Shown: positions 1-11,865, counted from the stretch's first letter. The stretch is DNA of 64,000 bases from Gammaproteobacteria bacterium 45_16_T64 (GCA_002162955.1 MABD01000019.1:25353-89352); one strand, 5' to 3'. Notes: generated from the letters alone by a model not told the origin. Translations and numbers: made by a program.

Positions 1-2147
1 TGATAGATTCCGTGAAACTGATATGTGTCATATAAACCCTGGATCTCTTCTTGCAGCTTGGCCGATTGGCCCACAGCCCAACGGTCCAGCGCAACCATTT
101 CACTCGCAGGCAGCATATCCGTCGCAGGATCAAAACCTTCCAAATTCGCCAACAAAAAACGAGCCGTATTACGAATACGACGATAGGAATCCGCTGTGCG
201 CTTTAAGATTTCATCGGAAACCGTCATTTCACCACGGTAATCTGTCGCAGCAACCCATAAGCGGATGATATCGGCACCAAGCGTCTTCATCACTTTCTGC
301 GGCGACATAACATTGCCGATAGACTTTGACATTTTCTTGCCATCTTTATCGACGACAAAACCATGGGTCAATACTGACTTGTAGGGCGCCTTACCCCTGA
401 TTGCAATGCTTGTTTTCAATGAAGACTGAAACCAACCACGATGCTGATCAGATCCTTCAAGGTAGAGATCGGCAGGTACATCTACACCACCTCTCTCTAA
501 CACAGCAGAATGAGTAACACCGGAATCAAACCACACATCGAGTGTATCCGTCACTTTCTCATAAAGATCTGCGTCATCCCCCAGCATTCCAGCAGCATCC
601 AGTTCAAACCAAGCGTCCATACCTTTATCTTCAACCCTTAACGCAACTTCCTCAATCAACCGCGAAGTTTCTGGGTGTAAGGCCTGTGTTTCTTTATGGA
701 TAAATAATGCAACCGGCACCCCCCAAGTACGCTGACGAGAAATACACCAGTCAGGGCTTTGTTCCAGCATACCTTCTATTCGGTTTTGGCCCCACTCAGG
801 CAACCACTGAACGTCTTTGACTGCTTCTTTACAGGCGTCCAGCAGTCCGTTTTCCTGCATACTAATAAACCACTGAGGGGTCGCGCGAAAAATTAGTGGC
901 GTTTTTGTGCGCCAACAGTGCGGGAAGCTATGCTGTAATTTGTCTTGAGCCAATAATCGGTGATTTTCTTCCAACAACGCCAAGATGCTCTCTTCAACTT
1001 TATACACATGCTGACCCGCAACCAGCGGAGCCTCACTGCTATAAGTCCCGTCGGCCTGTACATAATTTAACGTCTGAATACCATATTTTTGACCAACGAT
1101 AAAATCGTCCATGCCATGGTCGGGAGCAATATGAACAGCACCCGTACCCGCATCGGTAGTAACATGATCCCCCATCGTGATATTAACTTGGCGTTCGCTA
1201 TAGAAAGGGTGCTGAAGTGCAGCCCCCTCTAAAGAAGCCCCCGCCGTTTCGGCCAGAACCTCGTAACCTTCAACACCATACCGACTCATCACGGATTCAA
1301 TCAGCGCTGTCGCAAGCAGAATAACTTCCTCTCCTTGCTTACCTCCAGCAAACTTCACCAAACTATAAGGCAGGTCAACATTTAGCGCTACGGCTTGGTT
1401 TGCTGGCAATGTCCATGGAGTTGTTGTCCAAATAACAACAGACAATGGAAGCTCTCCAATATCTGCAGAAAAAGCGCCTAAGAACTTATCCCGGTCAACC
1501 ACATCAAAGCGCACATCAATTTGCGTTGATGTCTTATCCTGGTATTCCACTTCCGCCTCAGCCAACGCAGAACCACCCACAACACTCCAGTAAACAGGTT
1601 TAAACCCCTTCACTAAGTGGCCATTTTCTGTGATACGTCCCAATGAACGAATAATGTCAGCTTCAAATTCATAGTTCATGGTCAAATAAGGGTTTTCCCA
1701 ATCCCCAAACACACCTAGCCGAATAAAATCTTCGCGCTGTCCATTGACTTGTTTTTGCGCGTATTCACGGCATTTTGCCCGAAATTTTTCATAGGGAACT
1801 TTACTGCCTGCCTTACCTATTTTCTTCTCTACATTGTGTTCAATCGGCAAGCCATGACAATCCCAACCAGGCACATAAGGCGCAGCATACCCACTTAAGC
1901 GTTTGGATTTGAGAATAATGTCCTTCAAAATCTTGTTAACTGAATGCCCTATATGAATGTCCCCATTGGCATAGGGAGGTCCATCATGAAGGATAAATGG
2001 GTCTCGGCCTTCCGAGGCATCCTGAATTTGCTGATACAAATTGGCACTCTGCCATTTCTTTAGGGTTTCAGGTTCACGTTGAGCAAGGTTAGCTTTCATT
2101 GGAAAAGCCGTCTTGGGCAGATTCAGTGTCGATTTATAATCAGTCAT
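1..2147 (-). CDS. ileS: isoleucyl-tRNA synthetase, N-terminal part (cut by window edge)
   Basis: This class Ia aminoacyl-tRNA synthetase charges tRNA-Ile in the cytosol. The reading frame runs leftward from an ATG at 2147 and is open to the window edge, so about 715 of the usual ~940 residues are seen. The N-terminal catalytic signature is clear: HDGPPYANG followed by GDIHIGH, then the CP1 editing region with [12 protein letters not shown] and [12 protein letters not shown], and the KMSKS loop as [11 protein letters not shown] near the left end. The C-terminal anticodon-binding and zinc domains lie outside the window. It is the third gene of a leftward murJ-ribF-ileS run, with a 20-base gap after ribF. 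In relatives lspA follows, which cannot be checked here. Identification is secure. Confidence 0.97.
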   Translation of the reverse strand, partial: MTDYKSTLNLPKTAFPMKANLAQREPETLKKWQSANLYQQIQDASEGRDPFILHDGPPYANGDIHIGHSVNKILKDIILKSKRLSGYAAPYVPGWDCHGLPIEHNVEKKIGKAGSKVPYEKFRAKCREYAQKQVNGQREDFIRLGVFGDWENPYLTMNYEFEADIIRSLGRITENGHLVKGFKPVYWSVVGGSALAEAEVEYQDKTSTQIDVRFDVVDRDKFLGAFSADIGELPLSVVIWTTTPWTLPANQAVALNVDLPYSLVKFAGGKQGEEVILLATALIESVMSRYGVEGYEVLAETAGASLEGAALQHPFYSERQVNITMGDHVTTDAGTGAVHIAPDHGMDDFIVGQKYGIQTLNYVQADGTYSSEAPLVAGQHVYKVEESILALLEENHRLLAQDKLQHSFPHCWRTKTPLIFRATPQWFISMQENGLLDACKEAVKDVQWLPEWGQNRIEGMLEQSPDWCISRQRTWGVPVALFIHKETQALHPETSRLIEEVALRVEDKGMDAWFELDAAGMLGDDADLYEKVTDTLDVWFDSGVTHSAVLERGGVDVPADLYLEGSDQHRGWFQSSLKTSIAIRGKAPYKSVLTHGFVVDKDGKKMSKSIGNVMSPQKVMKTLGADIIRLWVAATDYRGEMTVSDEILKRTADSYRRIRNTARFLLANLEGFDPATDMLPASEMVALDRWAVGQSAKLQEEIQGLYDTYQFHGIY

Positions 2148-2167
2148 GGAATAGTGCTAATCGTCAG

Positions 2168-3130
2168 TTAATTGGATTGGGTAAAGTAAGATTTTGCGGA
2201 AAGTATGTCTTCTGCAATTTGTGCTTTAAGGGCATCTAAGCCCGAGAACTTTTGTTCATCTCTAATCTTATGTCGAAAGGAAACAGATACCCGCCGACCA
2301 TAAATATCTTCATCAAAATCAAACAAATGGGTTTCTAGCCGCATCTGGGTTCCTGAAACAGTAGGTCGCAACCCAACGTTGGCAACACCAAGCGCCGAGC
2401 GCTCAGTACGAACCTTACCCAGCACGTCGACATGCTCCGGCATTGTTACGGTCACTGCAAACACACCATTAACGGGCGAAATATCTCTATTCAACAAAAC
2501 ATTTGCCGTCGGCACCCCAATGGTTCGACCAATTTTATCGCCGTGAACTACCCGGCCAGAAATGCTAAAGTGTTCACCTAATAGATCTTTTACTATCTCA
2601 ATATTACCGTCAGCCAAAGCGTTGCGAATACGAGTGCTGCTCACTCGCCCCCCTTCAACTTCATAAGTACATGTGTGTTCAACGGAGAAGCCGTTGCTTG
2701 CCCCTGCATTTTGTAGGAAGCTAAAATCACCGCAGCGATCATTACCAAAGCGGAAGTCATCGCCAACCACTAAATGCTTTATACCAAGCCCATCCACAAG
2801 GATGCTCTTGCAAAACTCAGCGGCACTTAGAGAGCAAAAAGCCTCATCAAATCGAAGGCACAATACTCTATCAATTCCAAGGCTCGCGAGCATATTGAAC
2901 TTATCTCGCACGGTCATCAGCCTTGAAGGAATAACCCCGTCAGAGAAGTATTCTCGCGGCTGAGGCTCGAACAGTATCACCACAGAGGGCAAAGATAATG
3001 ACTCACCTTTCGCCAACAACTGCTCAATGATTGCCTGGTGCCCCAAATGAACGCCATCAAAATTGCCAATAGTCGCTACACACCCTTGATGATGTGTACG
3101 TAAATTATATGCCCCGCGGATAAGCTCCAT
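2168..3130 (-). CDS. ribF: bifunctional riboflavin kinase / FAD synthetase
   Basis: The enzyme phosphorylates riboflavin to FMN and adenylates FMN to FAD. At about 320 residues it has the normal length. The N-terminal nucleotidyltransferase half shows GNFDGVHLGHQ (HxGH-type motif) and VGDDFRFGNDRCGD, followed by SSTRIRNAL. The C-terminal flavokinase half shows GRTIGVPTANV and the VNGVFAV segment. An in-frame GTG lies one codon upstream at 3133; the ATG at 3130 is preferred. The gene sits between murJ and ileS, 83 bases after murJ, and is probably cotranscribed with both. The same order is known in pseudomonads. Nothing unusual is visible. Confidence 0.96.
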   Translation of the reverse strand: MELIRGAYNLRTHHQGCVATIGNFDGVHLGHQAIIEQLLAKGESLSLPSVVILFEPQPREYFSDGVIPSRLMTVRDKFNMLASLGIDRVLCLRFDEAFCSLSAAEFCKSILVDGLGIKHLVVGDDFRFGNDRCGDFSFLQNAGASNGFSVEHTCTYEVEGGRVSSTRIRNALADGNIEIVKDLLGEHFSISGRVVHGDKIGRTIGVPTANVLLNRDISPVNGVFAVTVTMPEHVDVLGKVRTERSALGVANVGLRPTVSGTQMRLETHLFDFDEDIYGRRVSVSFRHKIRDEQKFSGLDALKAQIAEDILSAKSYFTQSN

Positions 3131-3213
3131 CACGCCTGCTCTGCTACTCGAAACCCCGCATTATATAAGAAACTTACTGCCCCGTTAACCAATGGCCCCA
3201 TAATAACAACAAT

Positions 3214-4812
3214 TTAGTGTACTTTTAGATGTTTTGATCGCATACCGCAGGCTATCAGCACCAAAAAGTAAGCCCCAACTCCCGAAAAGACAATTAGCGT
3301 AATCCAGCCAACTCGGACTTCCCAGCCCCAACCCAGCCAACTCGCCTCAGGGGCCATTATTCCAAGCAGCACCCCTACCAGCACAATATTCGCGGCAACC
3401 AGCTGAACGGCAAAGCGAGGCCATCCAGGTTGACTTTTAAACACTCCCTGCTGGATCAGCCCTGCCAATAATAGCCCAGCATTAAGAAAGGCAGACAGTG
3501 ACGTTGCAAGCGCCAACCCTGCGTGAGCCAAGGGGCCGATCAATAACAGGTTCAACACCATATTGGAGACCATCGCAATTATGCCGATCTTTACTGGCGT
3601 TCTTGTATCTTGGCGAGCAAAGTATCCAGGCGCGAGGACTTTAATCAACATAAAGCCCAATAACCCCGTGGCATACGCACGCAAACTCAATGCTGACTTT
3701 TCTACATCCCCGCTGCTAAATTCACCGTACTGAAATAGGGTGATGAGCAAAGGTTCTGCCAAAACAACCAAAGCAACCGCAGAGGGCACCCCAACCAACA
3801 ACACCATCCTGACTGCCCAATCCAACGTTGCAGAGAACTCCTGCGTCGATTTCTCCGCATGCTTGGTTGATAGACTGGGCAAAATCACCGTCGCTATTGC
3901 AATACCAAATACCCCAAGTGGCAACTCCATCAACCGATCGGAGTAATACAACCAAGAGACACTGCCGCTCTGGAGGAAGGAGGCCAAAATAGTATCCAAC
4001 AGTAAGTTGATCTGCCCCACCGAAACCCCAAATAATGCAGGAATCATTAAACGGCGAATTTTCACCACGCCCTCATGATTCCAATCCCAGCGAGGGCGCT
4101 GTAACAATTCGATTTGCTTCAAAAATGGCAGCTGAAAAGCCAATTGAACGCCACCCGCCAACAATACCCCCCAAGCCAGTGCCATCACTGGCTGCTCAAA
4201 CATCGGTGACAAAAAGAATGCGCAGGCAATCAATACGACATTGAGGATAACAGGAGTAAATGCCGGCACTGCAAAGCGCCCATAACTATTCAGAATGCTA
4301 CCAGCAAATGCAGTAAGAGATACCAACAGAAGGTACGAGAACGTTATCTGCAGCATATCTCCTGCAAGCAACATCTTGCCCGGCAGATCAGCAAAACCAG
4401 GAGCAAATACGTAGACGACGTACGATGAGCTAAATACCACCAGCGTAGTAACGATGGAAAGCACCCCAAGCAGCGCCCCTGCCGTGTGCGACACCAGCAA
4501 CTGGACGGCCAAATGATCTTGCTTACTCTTATACTCTGTTAATATTGGTACAAACGCTTGATTGAAGGCACCTTCCGCAAATAGGCGCCTAAAGAAGTTC
4601 GGGATTTTGAAGGCAACAAAAAAAGCATCTGCCCCCGACCCCGCACCAAATAAATTAGCAAATGTTACGTCCCTCGCCAACCCAAGCACCCTTGAAAGCA
4701 TCGTCATAACACTGACGATACCTGTTGACCTCAGCAGCCCACTGCCACCTTTTGCGGCCTTGTTTACCGTTGGCTTTTCTGATTTTTTGCTCGTCGTAGA
4801 CACCTTTGCCAT
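3214..4812 (-). CDS. murJ: lipid II flippase MurJ (MviN family)
   Basis: MurJ flips the peptidoglycan precursor lipid II across the inner membrane. The 532-residue product is a polytopic membrane protein with many hydrophobic segments and starts its family core with TGIVSVMTMLSRVLGLARD, including the conserved SRxxGxxRD element. Residues 1-25 are a basic Ser/Lys-rich cytoplasmic extension that the short family members lack; no later start codon in that stretch would remove it cleanly. The AAGGA element is very close to the ATG, so the start is less certain than the identity. It heads the leftward murJ-ribF-ileS run and diverges from rpsT across a 240-base gap. Confidence 0.95.
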   Translation of the reverse strand: MAKVSTTSKKSEKPTVNKAAKGGSGLLRSTGIVSVMTMLSRVLGLARDVTFANLFGAGSGADAFFVAFKIPNFFRRLFAEGAFNQAFVPILTEYKSKQDHLAVQLLVSHTAGALLGVLSIVTTLVVFSSSYVVYVFAPGFADLPGKMLLAGDMLQITFSYLLLVSLTAFAGSILNSYGRFAVPAFTPVILNVVLIACAFFLSPMFEQPVMALAWGVLLAGGVQLAFQLPFLKQIELLQRPRWDWNHEGVVKIRRLMIPALFGVSVGQINLLLDTILASFLQSGSVSWLYYSDRLMELPLGVFGIAIATVILPSLSTKHAEKSTQEFSATLDWAVRMVLLVGVPSAVALVVLAEPLLITLFQYGEFSSGDVEKSALSLRAYATGLLGFMLIKVLAPGYFARQDTRTPVKIGIIAMVSNMVLNLLLIGPLAHAGLALATSLSAFLNAGLLLAGLIQQGVFKSQPGWPRFAVQLVAANIVLVGVLLGIMAPEASWLGWGWEVRVGWITLIVFSGVGAYFLVLIACGMRSKHLKVH

Positions 4813-4927
4813 CTTCCTTAGTCAATAGAACAGCGGGATCATATAATACTTTTGATACTTTCGCGCCTGGATTCCATATACAATCTCCCTCGCTGGCAAC
4901 AAATTCGCCACAAAATGACTATAAAGG

Positions 4928-4956
4928 TTGACTTTATAACCCTTGGCGGGAATAAT
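4928..4956 (+). promoter_or_regulatory. sigma70-type promoter for rpsT
   Basis: TTGACT (4928-4933) and AATAAT (4951-4956) are separated by 17 bases, five of six matches in each box. The promoter lies about 100 bases upstream of the S20 start and faces it. Confidence 0.7.
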
Positions 4957-5053
4957 TCCGCGTCCTTGAATTTGGTTTCATTAAAGCGAAGGCGCTTTTG
5001 CCTGCAGCAACAATGATTCCGAACGTTTAAATAAGCTATTTAGGAGTAAGACC

Positions 5054-5317
5054 TTGGCTAACTCACCCCAAGCAAAAAAACGTGCTCGCCAAGCCGAGAA
5101 GAACCGCAAGCATAACGTAAGCTTGCGCTCCATGGTGCGCACGTATATCAAAGCAACTCTTAGCGCCATCGAAGCTGGCGACAAAGAAAAAGCACAAGCG
5201 GCTTTCACCGCTACCGTACCTGTCATCGACAGCATGGTAAACAAAGGCATTATGCACAAGAACAAGGCTGCTCGCAGCAAGAGCCGCTTGAACGCTAAAG
5301 TTAAAGCTCTCGCTTAA
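5054..5317 (+). CDS. rpsT: 30S ribosomal protein S20
   Basis: S20 binds 16S rRNA early in small-subunit assembly. The 87-residue product is very basic and starts [20 protein letters not shown], the family hallmark. The start codon is TTG at 5054, set by a TAGGAG Shine-Dalgarno at 5041-5046; no ATG fits the conserved N terminus. The poor start codon is also found in E. coli rpsT, where UUG is part of S20 autoregulation, so similar translational feedback is likely by inference. The gene is monocistronic, flanked by a good promoter and a strong terminator, and diverges from murJ as in pseudomonads. Confidence 0.97.
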   Translation: MANSPQAKKRARQAEKNRKHNVSLRSMVRTYIKATLSAIEAGDKEKAQAAFTATVPVIDSMVNKGIMHKNKAARSKSRLNAKVKALA

Positions 5318-5330
5318 ACTGCCGCGTCAA

Positions 5331-5371
5331 GACATAAAAAAAGCCGTTTTATAAACGGCTTTTTTTATGTC
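5331..5371. terminator. bidirectional rho-independent terminator between rpsT and proB
   Basis: The stem AAAAAAAGCCGTTT/AAACGGCTTTTTTT with flanking GACAT/ATGTC arms is nearly perfect. It carries T tracts on both strands and separates convergent rpsT and proB. Confidence 0.9.
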
Positions 5372-5387
5372 TATCATTTAGAAAAGA

Positions 5388-6530
5388 TCAATAAACAACC
5401 ATATTGTCGAGGTGAATCAACTCCGGCTCATCCACATAGCCCAGCACAGATTCAATACCCGAACTCGCTACCCCAACCACCCGAGCAGACTCCTCGGAGC
5501 TATAGTTAACCAAGCCACAGGCCACTTTGGCGCCATCAGGCCCAACACACAGCACCATCTCACCTCTTGAAAACTCACCTACCACTTTACGCACACCCAC
5601 CGGAAGCAGGCTCACACCGCCCCGCTTAAGCGCCTTAACGGCACCTTCATCCAGGGTAACCTCCCCCTTCATCTGTAAATGCCCCGCAAGCCACTGCTTT
5701 CGCGCCGCAAAGGGCGCACTATCTGCTGTTAGCAGCGTACCGACATCATTACCCGCGAAGATATTCTCTAACGCAGCAGGCTCCCTACCCCCAATGATTA
5801 CAGTAGCCGCCCCTGAACGCGCCGCCAACTGAGCCGCCCGAACTTTTGTGGTCATCCCGCCGCGCCCCAAACCTCCAGCGGTGTCCGTTGCCATTCCCGC
5901 CAAAGACTCGTCAAACGCCCGCGACTGGGAAATCAATGAAGCATCGGGGTTGCCACGAGGGTCGCTATCAAACATACCCTTTTGATCAGTCAAAATCACC
6001 AGCAGCTCAGCCTCAACCAAATTGGTGACTAACGCTCCTAGCGTGTCATTATCACCAAACCGAATTTCGTCCGTGACAACCGTATCATTTTCATTCACGA
6101 CAGGTACAACACCCAAACCAAGCAACGATAAGAGCGCGCTGCGGCTATTGAGGTACCTTTTTCGATCCGACAAGTCATCATGGGTCAGCAATATCTGCGC
6201 AGTATGAAGACCATGACCCTGAAAGCAGGTCTCCCAGGTTTGCACCAACCCCATCTGCCCAACGGCCGCTGCTGCCTGCAATTCATGTATTGTAGATGGG
6301 CGCTGAGCCCATCCCAAGCGGCTCATACCTTCAGCCACAGCCCCAGAGGAAACCAACACCACCTCTACCCCATGAGACCTCAATTTAGCAATCTGACTAA
6401 CCCAACCAGCAATAGCCTCCCGATCAACACCCTTCCCATCAGCGGTTAGCAGTGCGCTACCCACCTTAACCACCCAGCGACGGGTAGCAGGGATCTGACT
6501 ACGTGCAACAAGGGACTGACTCTTATTCAT
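5388..6530 (-). CDS. proB: glutamate 5-kinase with PUA domain
   Basis: ProB catalyses the first step of proline synthesis, phosphorylation of glutamate to gamma-glutamyl phosphate. The amino-acid kinase domain shows [22 protein letters not shown], the [11 protein letters not shown] segment and [13 protein letters not shown]. The C-terminal ~80 residues form a PUA domain, giving the standard length of about 380 residues. The ATG at 6530 is chosen over an in-frame TTG at 6548 because AAGGA lies eight bases before it. It follows obgE by 23 bases and is probably in the same transcript. The proB stop is close to the shared terminator with rpsT. Confidence 0.96.
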   Translation of the reverse strand: MNKSQSLVARSQIPATRRWVVKVGSALLTADGKGVDREAIAGWVSQIAKLRSHGVEVVLVSSGAVAEGMSRLGWAQRPSTIHELQAAAAVGQMGLVQTWETCFQGHGLHTAQILLTHDDLSDRKRYLNSRSALLSLLGLGVVPVVNENDTVVTDEIRFGDNDTLGALVTNLVEAELLVILTDQKGMFDSDPRGNPDASLISQSRAFDESLAGMATDTAGGLGRGGMTTKVRAAQLAARSGAATVIIGGREPAALENIFAGNDVGTLLTADSAPFAARKQWLAGHLQMKGEVTLDEGAVKALKRGGVSLLPVGVRKVVGEFSRGEMVLCVGPDGAKVACGLVNYSSEESARVVGVASSGIESVLGYVDEPELIHLDNMVVY

Positions 6531-6553
6531 ACAACCTATCCTTACCAAACGCC

Positions 6554-7846
<1,293 letters not shown>

Positions 7847-7855
7847 CTAAACGCA

Positions 7856-7886
7856 AAAAAGCCCCACCTAACCGGAAGGGCTTTTT
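7856..7886 (-). terminator. terminator after rplU-rpmA
   Basis: Read leftward, a GCCC/GGGC stem is followed by a run of T (the A run at 7855-7860). It lies between rpmA and obgE. Confidence 0.7.
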
Positions 7887-7927
7887 CTAATATTCCGCAA
7901 TGCGGAGTATCGAGCGTAAAAGTAAAC

Positions 7928-8188
7928 CTATGCCGCAGGTACGATTGTCACGTACTGACGACTTTTAGGTCCTTTTATCTCAAACTTCACTTCACCGTCT
8001 GCAGTTGCAAACAATGTGTGATCTTTACCAATACCAACATTGCTTCCAGCATGGAACTTAGTTCCGCGCTGACGAACAAGAATATTTCCAGCGATCGCTT
8101 GTTGTCCGCCGAAAAGCTTAACACCTAAGCGTTTCGACTCGGAATCGCGACCGTTACGGGTACTACCACCAGCTTTCTTATGAGCCAT
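7928..8188 (-). CDS. rpmA: 50S ribosomal protein L27
   Basis: L27 sits near the peptidyl transferase centre of the large subunit. The 86-residue protein starts [20 protein letters not shown], a diagnostic N terminus, and keeps the [26 protein letters not shown] core. It is 15 bases downstream of rplU and is cotranscribed with it. Identification is secure. Confidence 0.97.
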   Translation of the reverse strand: MAHKKAGGSTRNGRDSESKRLGVKLFGGQQAIAGNILVRQRGTKFHAGSNVGIGKDHTLFATADGEVKFEIKGPKSRQYVTIVPAA

Positions 8189-8203
8189 TGTACTGTCTCC
8201 TTA

Positions 8204-8515
8204 TTAGGCGCTAATGCCCGTAATTTTAACTTCTGTATACCACTGACGATGGCCCATACGCTTCATATGGTGCTTACGACGACGGAACTTAATAATTTTA
8301 ACTTTCTCGCCACGACCGTGCGTTACCACCTCAGCAGTAACCTTGCTACCTTCAACCAGAGGTGCACCGACTTTTACGTCGCCACCGTCAGCTACCAGTA
8401 ACACTTCATCAAATTCTATAGCGCTGCCAGGTTCTGCATCAATCAATTCTAGCTTTAATACTTCACCTTCAACAACACGATGCTGCTTACCGCCGCTCTT
8501 AATTACCGCGTACAT
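8204..8515 (-). CDS. rplU: 50S ribosomal protein L21
   Basis: L21 binds 23S rRNA. The 103-residue product begins [14 protein letters not shown] and ends with the basic [14 protein letters not shown] stretch typical of the family. The frame is open five codons further, but the family start and a GGAG element support the ATG at 8515. It is the first gene of the rplU-rpmA operon and diverges from ispB. Confidence 0.97.
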   Translation of the reverse strand: MYAVIKSGGKQHRVVEGEVLKLELIDAEPGSAIEFDEVLLVADGGDVKVGAPLVEGSKVTAEVVTHGRGEKVKIIKFRRRKHHMKRMGHRQWYTEVKITGISA

Positions 8516-8630
8516 GTTAGCTGACTCCAATATATGTCTTTATTTATTCAAGTAAGGTATCTCAACCTCACATTATCAATTCTTAGCCATGCCGTTAAAA
8601 CTTAAACGATACAGGGCTACAGGGGGCCGA

Positions 8631-8659
8631 ATTCTACGGCAATGCATACCCCCCCGCAA
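8631..8659 (-). promoter_or_regulatory. sigma70-type promoter for rplU-rpmA
   Basis: On the minus strand TTGCGG (8654-8659) and TAGAAT (8631-8636) are 17 bases apart, followed by a GC-rich discriminator (TCGGCCCCC). A GC-rich discriminator is typical of stringently controlled ribosomal promoters; that regulation is inferred. Confidence 0.65.
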
Positions 8660-8770
8660 GCCTTTTTAACACCAGATCAAAATATAACGGATGACAAAAG
8701 AAAAACACCGGGGCTACCCTAGTAGAAAGGCATGTTTATCAGGTTAATTAACCTCACACCTTTAGTTTGC

Positions 8771-8799
8771 TTGACACCCTCTAATCGGCCCAATAGCAT
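8771..8799 (+). promoter_or_regulatory. sigma70-type promoter for ispB
   Basis: TTGACA (8771-8776) is a perfect -35 box and TAGCAT (8794-8799) a fair -10 box at 17 bases spacing, about 65 bases upstream of the ispB start. Confidence 0.6.
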
Positions 8800-8864
8800 T
8801 GCTGCACACATCGCTCACTACAGAGCGAACCAAATGGATCTAAATCGGTCGGTTAGCCATCTCT

Positions 8865-9833
8865 ATGAATTTCAAAGAAATATCTGCAGCGGTTGAAGAG
8901 GATTTTCAAGCCGTAGATCAACTCATCAATCAACAACTCCACACCCGCGTACCGCTTGTACAAGAAGTTGGCAATTATATCATCCAAAGCGGCGGGAAAC
9001 GACTTCGCCCACTTATTTCTTTGCTTAGTGCTCGCGCTGCAGGCTACGAAGGCCAGCAGCACATCAATATTGCTGCTGTTGTTGAATTCCTACACACCGC
9101 AACCTTATTGCATGACGATGTCGTTGACAAATCGGACCTTCGCAGGGGACGAGCAACAGTGAACAGCGTCTGGGGTAACGCCCCCAGCGTACTCGTCGGT
9201 GACTTTCTGATTTCCAGAGCTTTTCAGATGGTTGTGTCTATGGGGAACCTTAGGGTGCTAGGCATTATTTCCGATGCGACCAACCTAATTGCTGAAGGCG
9301 AAGTGCTTCAATTGATCAACTGTCGAGACCCCGAGACAACAGAAGAGCGGTATATGGAAGTCATCCACTACAAGACCGCTAAGATGTTCGAAGCCGCCGC
9401 AGAGGCAGGAGCCGTATTAGCAAAACCCGAGAACGGCCTAGAAAGCTGCTTCGCAGTCTACGCAGATCATCTCGGGCGTGCATTTCAACTAATAGATGAT
9501 GCATTGGATTACACAGGCAATGCGGATGAGATGGGCAAAAACGTTGGGGACGACCTCGCAGAGGGAAAACCAACACTACCGCTTATCGAAGCCATCAAAC
9601 GCGGCACACCGGAAGAGTCCGCGCTAATCAAGAGCGCCATCAAAAATGGCGGCCTAGATCACCTAGAAGCAATCACCGCAGCCGTACATAACAGCGGCGC
9701 CCTTGATTACACTCTGGAATCCGCCCTAAACCAATCAAGACTAGCGAAAGAAGCACTCTCGAAAGTTCCCTCCTCTAAATATAAAGATGCGCTAATCGGG
9801 CTGGCGGACCTTGCAGTTAATCGGGACCACTAG
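8865..9833 (+). CDS. ispB: octaprenyl diphosphate synthase
   Basis: This trans-polyprenyl synthase elongates farnesyl diphosphate with isopentenyl diphosphate to make the ubiquinone side chain. The 322-residue product has GGKRLRPL near residue 43, the first aspartate-rich motif in LLHDDVVDKSDLRRG and the second in LIDDALDYTG. Length and divergence from rplU match the arrangement in many gammaproteobacteria. Chain length (C40 or C45) cannot be told from the sequence by eye. Its last four bases overlap the tail of the convergent histidine kinase gene, so both stop codons share bases. Confidence 0.95.
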   Translation: MNFKEISAAVEEDFQAVDQLINQQLHTRVPLVQEVGNYIIQSGGKRLRPLISLLSARAAGYEGQQHINIAAVVEFLHTATLLHDDVVDKSDLRRGRATVNSVWGNAPSVLVGDFLISRAFQMVVSMGNLRVLGIISDATNLIAEGEVLQLINCRDPETTEERYMEVIHYKTAKMFEAAAEAGAVLAKPENGLESCFAVYADHLGRAFQLIDDALDYTGNADEMGKNVGDDLAEGKPTLPLIEAIKRGTPEESALIKSAIKNGGLDHLEAITAAVHNSGALDYTLESALNQSRLAKEALSKVPSSKYKDALIGLADLAVNRDH

Positions 9834-11695
9834 CCTACATCCACTTGGTCCTGCCGGCTTATCGCTGGCAGGACACTAGCTTCGCCGCCAACTGCTACTC
9901 CTCCCAACAACCGGTTTAAACAAGCTTCCAACTCCCGCTGCTTAATCGGCTTGGTCAAAAAACCCGACATACCAACGCTCTCACACTTAACTCTATCCTC
10001 TTCCAATACATTTGCGGTTAACGCCACGATAATGGGCCCAGCCTTATTGTCACCGTCCTTAAGCGACGCCGACAAAATACGCTCTGCTGCTTCCAAGCCA
10101 CTGAGTTCAGGCATCTGTAAATCCATTAATATCAGATCGAATTCAACCCGATCCGATTTAGACACGGCCTCGACACCATTTGCCACAACCTCGTGCTTAT
10201 AATTAAGGTTCTTCAACATTTTGGAGACGACTTTTTGATTAACGACGTTATCTTCTGCAACTAAAATATTGATATTCTCTCTTTTAGCAACGGTCACTAT
10301 TTGCTGCTCGACTATGTCCGAGCTCTCCACATACTGATCCACCTGCTCGACACGAATCGAAAACTCAAAACAGCTTCCACGGCCTACCTCACTACGTACC
10401 GATATTTCTCCCCCCATTAACGTTACTAACAGGCGGGTAATGGACAACCCTAGCCCTGTTCCACCAAAGTCACGGGTAATAGTGGAGTCTGCCTGAGTAA
10501 AAGAATCAAATATGTGCGGCAATACTTCTTGCCGAATTCCAATGCCGCTATCCCATACGCGAAAACACAGTACGCCACCCTGATCTTCATCCATGTACAC
10601 CTGTAATTTCACATAGCCAGCGGGGGTAAACTTCAGCGCATTGCCCAACAAATTGACGATAATCTGTGACAATCTATTTTTATCAGCACATACCAACTCA
10701 GGCACGTTAGCGTCAATAACAAAAGACAATGAAACATCATCGGACTTACTCACACCCACCAACTGGATGTTATTTTTGATGCACGCGCCTAACGCAAACG
10801 GCACACTATCCAGCTCGACCTTGCCTGCCTCAATTTTAGACAGATCCAAGATGTCATTGATTACTGTCAGCAAGCTATCACCGCTGGTAACAATGGTATC
10901 GGTATACGTTTTTTGGGCTGCGGACAAATTTGTCTGCAACAACAAATCAGCCATTCCCAACACCCCGTTTAAGGGCGTGCGTATTTCATGGCTCATTACT
11001 GCCATAAACTCACTACGAGACTTCACTGCAGCATTAGCTTCCAGCGCGACCCCCCGCAAACGCGCCTCTGTACGCAACTGAACACGCTGGCGCCACCACA
11101 TAAGCAATAACAACGTCACCAAGGACCAAGAAACAAAAACAAATGCTTGATAATAGAGGGATATTTTCTCCGTTAGACTTGCGTACAACACGTCGGCATC
11201 TCGCTGATCAGAAAACGCCGACAACTGCAGGCTACTTCGCAAACCTTCAGCCAACCGCTTAGCGACTAGGTTAGTACTTTCTTCCTGAAACAAGCCTTTA
11301 GCCATTCGCTCAGCAGCACGATCAAGCAATTCACGGTATCGCTCAACTGACATAAGCAAGTGCCGAGAATCAGTATCGCTACGTTCATCAGGCAGACCAT
11401 CCAGTGTCACGAGTGCTAACTCCACCTCCATCAGCGCACCCTCCATCAATGGTGCCTCATCCTTTTGAAGGGCCAACGCATACAATCGCAGGGATGCCTG
11501 CACAGACGCCAAAGCTTGTAGCTTGATCGCCATCGCTTGATGAGATTCATGCTGCGACACCACCAAGGCTTCAGTGGAGCGAGTAAATTGTGTATAGATA
11601 ACCAACAACAAGGCCGCGCAAGGTATTGCCAGATAGGTAAAATAATTAATTACAGAAACGATAGCGCTGTGCTTTCCAGCAGGCTCAGAGGTCAT
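9830..11695 (-). CDS. membrane hybrid sensor histidine kinase
   Basis: The 621-residue protein is an inner-membrane hybrid kinase. A transmembrane segment at about residues 15-37 and another at about 180-198 bracket a periplasmic helical sensor with no domain I can name. A HisKA domain with SHEIRTPLNGVLGM, then a HATPase domain (NLLGNALKFT, DSGIGI, GGTGLGLSI) and a single receiver (ILVAEDNVVNQ, LILMDLQMPELSG, LTAN, LTKPI) follow. There is no Hpt domain, so phosphotransfer must go to an Hpt protein elsewhere. No HAMP domain is recognisable between TM2 and HisKA. It converges on ispB with a four-base tail overlap. The signal it senses is unknown. Confidence 0.9.
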   Translation of the reverse strand: MTSEPAGKHSAIVSVINYFTYLAIPCAALLLVIYTQFTRSTEALVVSQHESHQAMAIKLQALASVQASLRLYALALQKDEAPLMEGALMEVELALVTLDGLPDERSDTDSRHLLMSVERYRELLDRAAERMAKGLFQEESTNLVAKRLAEGLRSSLQLSAFSDQRDADVLYASLTEKISLYYQAFVFVSWSLVTLLLLMWWRQRVQLRTEARLRGVALEANAAVKSRSEFMAVMSHEIRTPLNGVLGMADLLLQTNLSAAQKTYTDTIVTSGDSLLTVINDILDLSKIEAGKVELDSVPFALGACIKNNIQLVGVSKSDDVSLSFVIDANVPELVCADKNRLSQIIVNLLGNALKFTPAGYVKLQVYMDEDQGGVLCFRVWDSGIGIRQEVLPHIFDSFTQADSTITRDFGGTGLGLSITRLLVTLMGGEISVRSEVGRGSCFEFSIRVEQVDQYVESSDIVEQQIVTVAKRENINILVAEDNVVNQKVVSKMLKNLNYKHEVVANGVEAVSKSDRVEFDLILMDLQMPELSGLEAAERILSASLKDGDNKAGPIIVALTANVLEEDRVKCESVGMSGFLTKPIKQRELEACLNRLLGGVAVGGEASVLPAISRQDQVDVG

Positions 11696-11734
11696 CCAAA
11701 AACCTTTATACTTTTTATTAATAGAGTTATTGGC

Positions 11735-11762
11735 AGTATATCGCCTTATAACCCCGTGGCAA
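11735..11762 (-). promoter_or_regulatory. promoter for the hybrid histidine kinase
   Basis: On the minus strand TTGCCA (11757-11762) and TATACT (11735-11740) are 16 bases apart, five of six matches each. The start codon is about 40 bases downstream. Confidence 0.6.
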
Positions 11763-11865
11763 GAGGGTCCATGGACAAAAAACTTCCGTAAATGACAAGT
11801 TGTAAATCTACCAAAACCTGCAAGAATGGCCTAATAGATATCGGAATAACATCTTCGGAGCCTCC

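Larger units (their letters stand above)
8516..8864. other. divergent intergenic region rplU / ispB
   Basis: This 349-base gap contains the leftward rplU promoter, its roughly 115-base leader and a rightward ispB promoter. I see no open frame or RNA gene in it. Confidence 0.6.
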
